Positions 6,000 to 7,831 of a DNA stretch of 7,831 nt are shown one piece after another. Position 1 is the stretch's first letter, and each line of letters begins with the position of its first letter. The stretch is taken from positions 1 through 7,831 of the forward strand of contig JAOPVM010000043.1 in assembly GCA_025966215.1 (NCBI GenBank), in the 5' to 3' direction. The notes under the pieces were generated by a model. It saw only the letters and a program-made list of their open reading frames with translations, was not told the origin of the DNA and ran no database searches. Origin of the DNA: Klenkia sp. Lineage in GTDB: Bacteria; Actinomycetota; Actinomycetes; Mycobacteriales; Geodermatophilaceae. Both the position numbers and the translations under genes were made by a program.

Positions 6000-6028
6000 C
6001 CCGGCAGTCTCCCTCACCGGCTGCCGGG
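6000..6028 (-). terminator. GC-rich hairpin downstream of the MocR gene, possible weak terminator
   Basis: CCCGGCAG (6000-6007) and CTGCCGGG (6021-6028) form a perfect 8-bp stem with a 13-nt loop, 23 bp after the MocR-type stop and before the acyltransferase start. On the minus-strand transcript no U-run follows the stem (GTTGCCC instead), so it is not a canonical intrinsic terminator. It could partly end the regulator transcript, protect RNA ends, or mean nothing. The 95-bp gap (5956-6050) shows no TANNNT box for the acyltransferase. Confidence 0.35.
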
Positions 6029-6050
6029 CCCGGGGGTGGGGCGGGTCACC

Positions 6051-7499
6051 TCAGACCACGGTGGAGGACGGCACCGGCCGCGGGGTGGCCCGCCCGCGCA
6101 GCTGCCGGTCCAGCCCGGCCAGCACGTCGACGGCGCTGCGCAGCTCCCCGGCAGGGCGGGTGAAGGGCAGCCGGAGCCGGTCGTCGAAGGCCGCGCCGGT
6201 GCCGAACACCCGGCCCTCGGCGAGCAGCAGCCCGGCGGGGGCGGCGGCCGCGGTGAGCGCGGCGGAGCTGAGCCCGGGCGGCAGCTGCGCCCACAGCGAC
6301 AACCCACCGGTGGGCACGGTGACCGACCAGTCGGGCAACTGCTCGGCGACCGCGGCGACCAGCACGTCGCGCTGGGTGCGCAGCTGGTCGCGACGGTCCG
6401 CCAGCACCGCGTCCAGGTCGCGGACCAGGGTGGTGGCGGCGAGCTGGTCGAGCAGCCCGACCGAGAGCTGGCGGTGCCCCAGCACGGTGGAGAGGCGCTC
6501 GACCAGCGCCGCGTCGGTGCGCAGCCAGCCCACCCGCAGCCCGCCCCACACCGCCTTGGACAGCGCGCCGACGGTGATCGTGGCCGCGTCGGGCAACCCC
6601 GCGGCGAAGTGCGGAGCCGGGTCGCCGTCCAGGGCGAGTTCGGCGGCCACCTCGTCGACGACGGTGAGCACTCCTTGCTGCCAGAGCGTGGCAGCCAGCC
6701 GCCGTCGGCCGGTGGGGGAGAGCAGCGCGCCGGTCGGGTTGGCGAAGTCCGGCATCAGGTAGGCCATCCGTGGCGCGCTCTGCCGGGCGGCGAGCCGCGC
6801 GGCCTCGATCAGCGCGTCGGGGTCGGCTGCATCGGCGGGAACCGGGACGCAGCGCCCGCCGGACAGCTCGATGGAGCGGATCGCGCCGGGGTAGCTGGGG
6901 TGCTCCACCAGCACCCGGTCACCGGTCTCCAGCAGCGCCTCCCACACCAGCGCCGCGGCGTCCCCGGCGCCGGAGGTGACCAGCACCTGGTCCGGCGTCG
7001 TCGGCAGGCCCTGGGCGGTGAACCGGTCGGCGAGGGCCTCCCGCAGCGCGGGCAGGCCCATCGGCACGTAGCCGCTGCCGGGGAAGTGGGTGTCCAGCCG
7101 GGTCAGCGCGTCGGCGTAGGCCGGGCCCAGCAACGGGGACGCCGGGGGTGCGGCGTGGGCCAGGTCGACCACCCCGGGGACGTCGGCGGACTGCCACTGC
7201 CAGGCGGGCCGGTCCTCGGGCAGCTCCAGCACGGTGCCCGAGCCGTGCCGGGTGCGGGCGAACCCCTCCTCGCGCAGCGTCCGGTAGGCACTCGCCACGG
7301 TCACCCGGCTGACCCCCAGGGCGGCGGCCAGGTCGCGCTCGGCGGGCAGCCGGGTGCCCACCGGCAGCTCGCCGGTGACCACCAGCTCGCGCACCCGGCG
7401 GGCCAGGGCGGCGTACCGCGGTGCTCCGGAGGTCTCGGCGTCGCGGAGCTGGGCCGCGAGCTCGTGCGCCGGAGTGGACTGCTCGACGACGACTGGCAT
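6051..7499 (-). CDS. MocR-type transcriptional regulator (GntR winged helix fused to aminotransferase-like domain)
   Basis: The 482-aa product has the MocR layout. The N-terminal GntR-type winged helix spans about 28-92 (YAALARRVRELVVTGELPVG, LPAERDLAAALGVSRVTVAS, and the wing RTRHGSGTVL). The rest is a fold-type I aminotransferase-like domain with the usual PLP residues: YVPMGLPALREAL, SGAGDAA, FANPTG (Asn254), VVDEVAA (Asp282), GALSKAVWGGLRVGWL with Lys315 as the Schiff-base lysine, and the late Arg in RLRLPF (Arg443). MocR proteins sense PLP or an amino compound and bind DNA; the effector is unknown. It looks nearer the YczR-like group than PdxR or GabR, but this is a weak judgement. I chose the ATG at 7499, preceded by GGTGG 5 nt upstream; the ATG at 7511 would add four residues and has no ribosome binding site. 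It is divergent from a 52-aa membrane protein gene. Confidence 0.92.
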   Translation of the reverse strand: MPVVVEQSTPAHELAAQLRDAETSGAPRYAALARRVRELVVTGELPVGTRLPAERDLAAALGVSRVTVASAYRTLREEGFARTRHGSGTVLELPEDRPAWQWQSADVPGVVDLAHAAPPASPLLGPAYADALTRLDTHFPGSGYVPMGLPALREALADRFTAQGLPTTPDQVLVTSGAGDAAALVWEALLETGDRVLVEHPSYPGAIRSIELSGGRCVPVPADAADPDALIEAARLAARQSAPRMAYLMPDFANPTGALLSPTGRRRLAATLWQQGVLTVVDEVAAELALDGDPAPHFAAGLPDAATITVGALSKAVWGGLRVGWLRTDAALVERLSTVLGHRQLSVGLLDQLAATTLVRDLDAVLADRRDQLRTQRDVLVAAVAEQLPDWSVTVPTGGLSLWAQLPPGLSSAALTAAAAPAGLLLAEGRVFGTGAAFDDRLRLPFTRPAGELRSAVDVLAGLDRQLRGRATPRPVPSSTVV

Positions 7500-7539
7500 G
7501 CGGACCACCATGCCGCACTGGACTGCTCCGTACCAGTCC
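7492..7539. promoter_or_regulatory. Candidate MocR auto-operator: ACTGG repeats and two 6-bp inverted repeats
   Basis: ACTGG occurs at 7492-7496 and 7517-7521 as direct repeats 25 bp apart, and its reverse complement CCAGT at 7533-7537. Two perfect 6-bp inverted repeats with identical 8-nt spacers overlap this: GGCATG (7495-7500)/CATGCC (7509-7514) and GGACTG (7520-7525)/CAGTCC (7534-7539). Two direct copies plus one inverted copy is an arrangement reported for some MocR regulators. The position at the regulator's start and in the divergent space fits autoregulation. The sequence is short and GC-rich, so chance is not excluded. Confidence 0.4.
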
Positions 7540-7560
7540 TCCGTGCCTCACGGTGGGCCC

Positions 7561-7719
7561 ATGAGCTCAGGTGGAGTCCTCGCGCTGCTGTTCCTGCTCG
7601 GCTGCGGCTGGCTGCTGCTGGCCACCGTCCGGGCCGTCGTCCGCGGTGGCCTGGGCCCGGCCGACCCGCCGGCCAGCCACCCCGGCGTCGACCCGGCCGG
7701 TTTCCTCTCCTCGCGCTGA
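7561..7719 (+). CDS. Small single-pass membrane protein (52 aa)
   Basis: The ATG at 7561 follows GGTGGG (7552-7557) at a short 3-nt spacing. Residues 6-24 (VLALLFLLGCGWLLLATVR) form one strong membrane helix ending in basic residues (R24, R28), so the C-terminus is likely cytoplasmic. A Pro/Gly-rich tail follows (about 30-52) with no recognisable motif. The CGW in the helix is not followed by a lipobox pattern that I would trust, so I do not call it a lipoprotein. No family is recognised. It is divergent from the MocR-type gene; MocR regulators often control the gene divergent to them, so this is the first candidate target. It is convergent with the partial gene at the right edge, 25 bp away. 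Confidence 0.6.
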   Translation: MSSGGVLALLFLLGCGWLLLATVRAVVRGGLGPADPPASHPGVDPAGFLSSR

Positions 7720-7744
7720 CCGGGGCGTCCGTCGTCCCGGCCGA

Positions 7745-7831
7745 TCAACGCCGGGGGCGGGCCAGGAGGCGGGTGAGCACGGCGAGGGCGGCGGACGCCG
7801 TCCACACCGCGCGGGACAGCGCGACCGCCCG
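7745..7831 (-). CDS. C-terminal end of an unidentified gene (5' part outside window)
   Basis: Read on the minus strand from the window edge, an open frame of 28 codons ends in TGA at 7745-7747. The translation begins RAVALSRAVWTASAAL and ends LLARPRR. It looks like an Ala/Leu-rich helix closing with a basic tail, a common end for actinobacterial proteins. The piece is too short to name a family. Its strand and stop position, convergent with the 52-aa gene, make it more likely real than the other short frames here. Confidence 0.45.
   Translation of the reverse strand, partial: RAVALSRAVWTASAALAVLTRLLARPRR

Noticed and set aside
7193..7199. GCCACTG, the core of the cobalamin-riboswitch B12 box
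   Set aside because: It lies inside the MocR-type coding region on the opposite strand, has no supporting stems around it, and does not lead into cobQ.
7720..7740. CCGGG/CCCGG pair after the 52-aa gene, as a terminator
   Set aside because: A 5-bp stem with an 11-nt loop and no U-run is expected by chance at this GC content.
7548..7805. Minus-strand frame of 85 codons opposite the 52-aa gene
   Set aside because: Pro/Arg/Ser-rich shadow translation; the alternative minus frame ending at 7745 fits a normal C-terminus better.

Overview
The window is very GC-rich, with nearly every third codon position G or C and frequent GTG starts. This points to a high-GC actinobacterium. The protein flavours (a DR_2398/MSMEG_1061-type PPOX flavoprotein, an actinobacterial PemK/MazF-like protein, a MocR regulator) would fit Geodermatophilaceae or a relative, but that placement is inference. 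I see no rRNA, tRNA, CRISPR array, insertion sequence or phage gene. It reads as ordinary, densely packed chromosome, and I do not see a clear new multi-gene system.

Left part (1-1814): the C-terminal part of an AbrB-type membrane protein overlaps a 101-aa unknown gene. Tail-to-tail with them is a leftward PemK/MazF-family gene with a long N-terminal extension and no adjacent antitoxin. A 160-bp divergent control region holding a perfect 10-bp inverted repeat separates it from a small basic, helical 84-aa unknown protein with a strong ribosome binding site.

Middle (1850-3418): a class I methyltransferase (rightward), a PPOX flavoprotein (leftward) and a hotdog acyl-CoA thioesterase (rightward), each probably its own transcription unit. 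Several starts lie 6-8 nt after a TANNNT box, the arrangement of leaderless actinobacterial mRNAs.

Right-middle (3405-5955, minus strand): a tight three-gene cluster of PlsC-type acyltransferase, cobyric acid synthase (cobQ) and a DUF1810 protein. Stop and start codons overlap at both junctions, so translation is probably coupled. The other cobalamin genes are not in this window.

Right end (6051-7831): a MocR-type regulator (GntR winged helix fused to an aminotransferase-like domain) is transcribed leftward. Its divergent neighbour is a 52-aa single-pass membrane protein. The intergenic region carries ACTGG/CCAGT repeats and a 6-bp inverted repeat spanning both possible regulator start codons. 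The last 87 bases hold the C-terminal end of an unidentified leftward gene.
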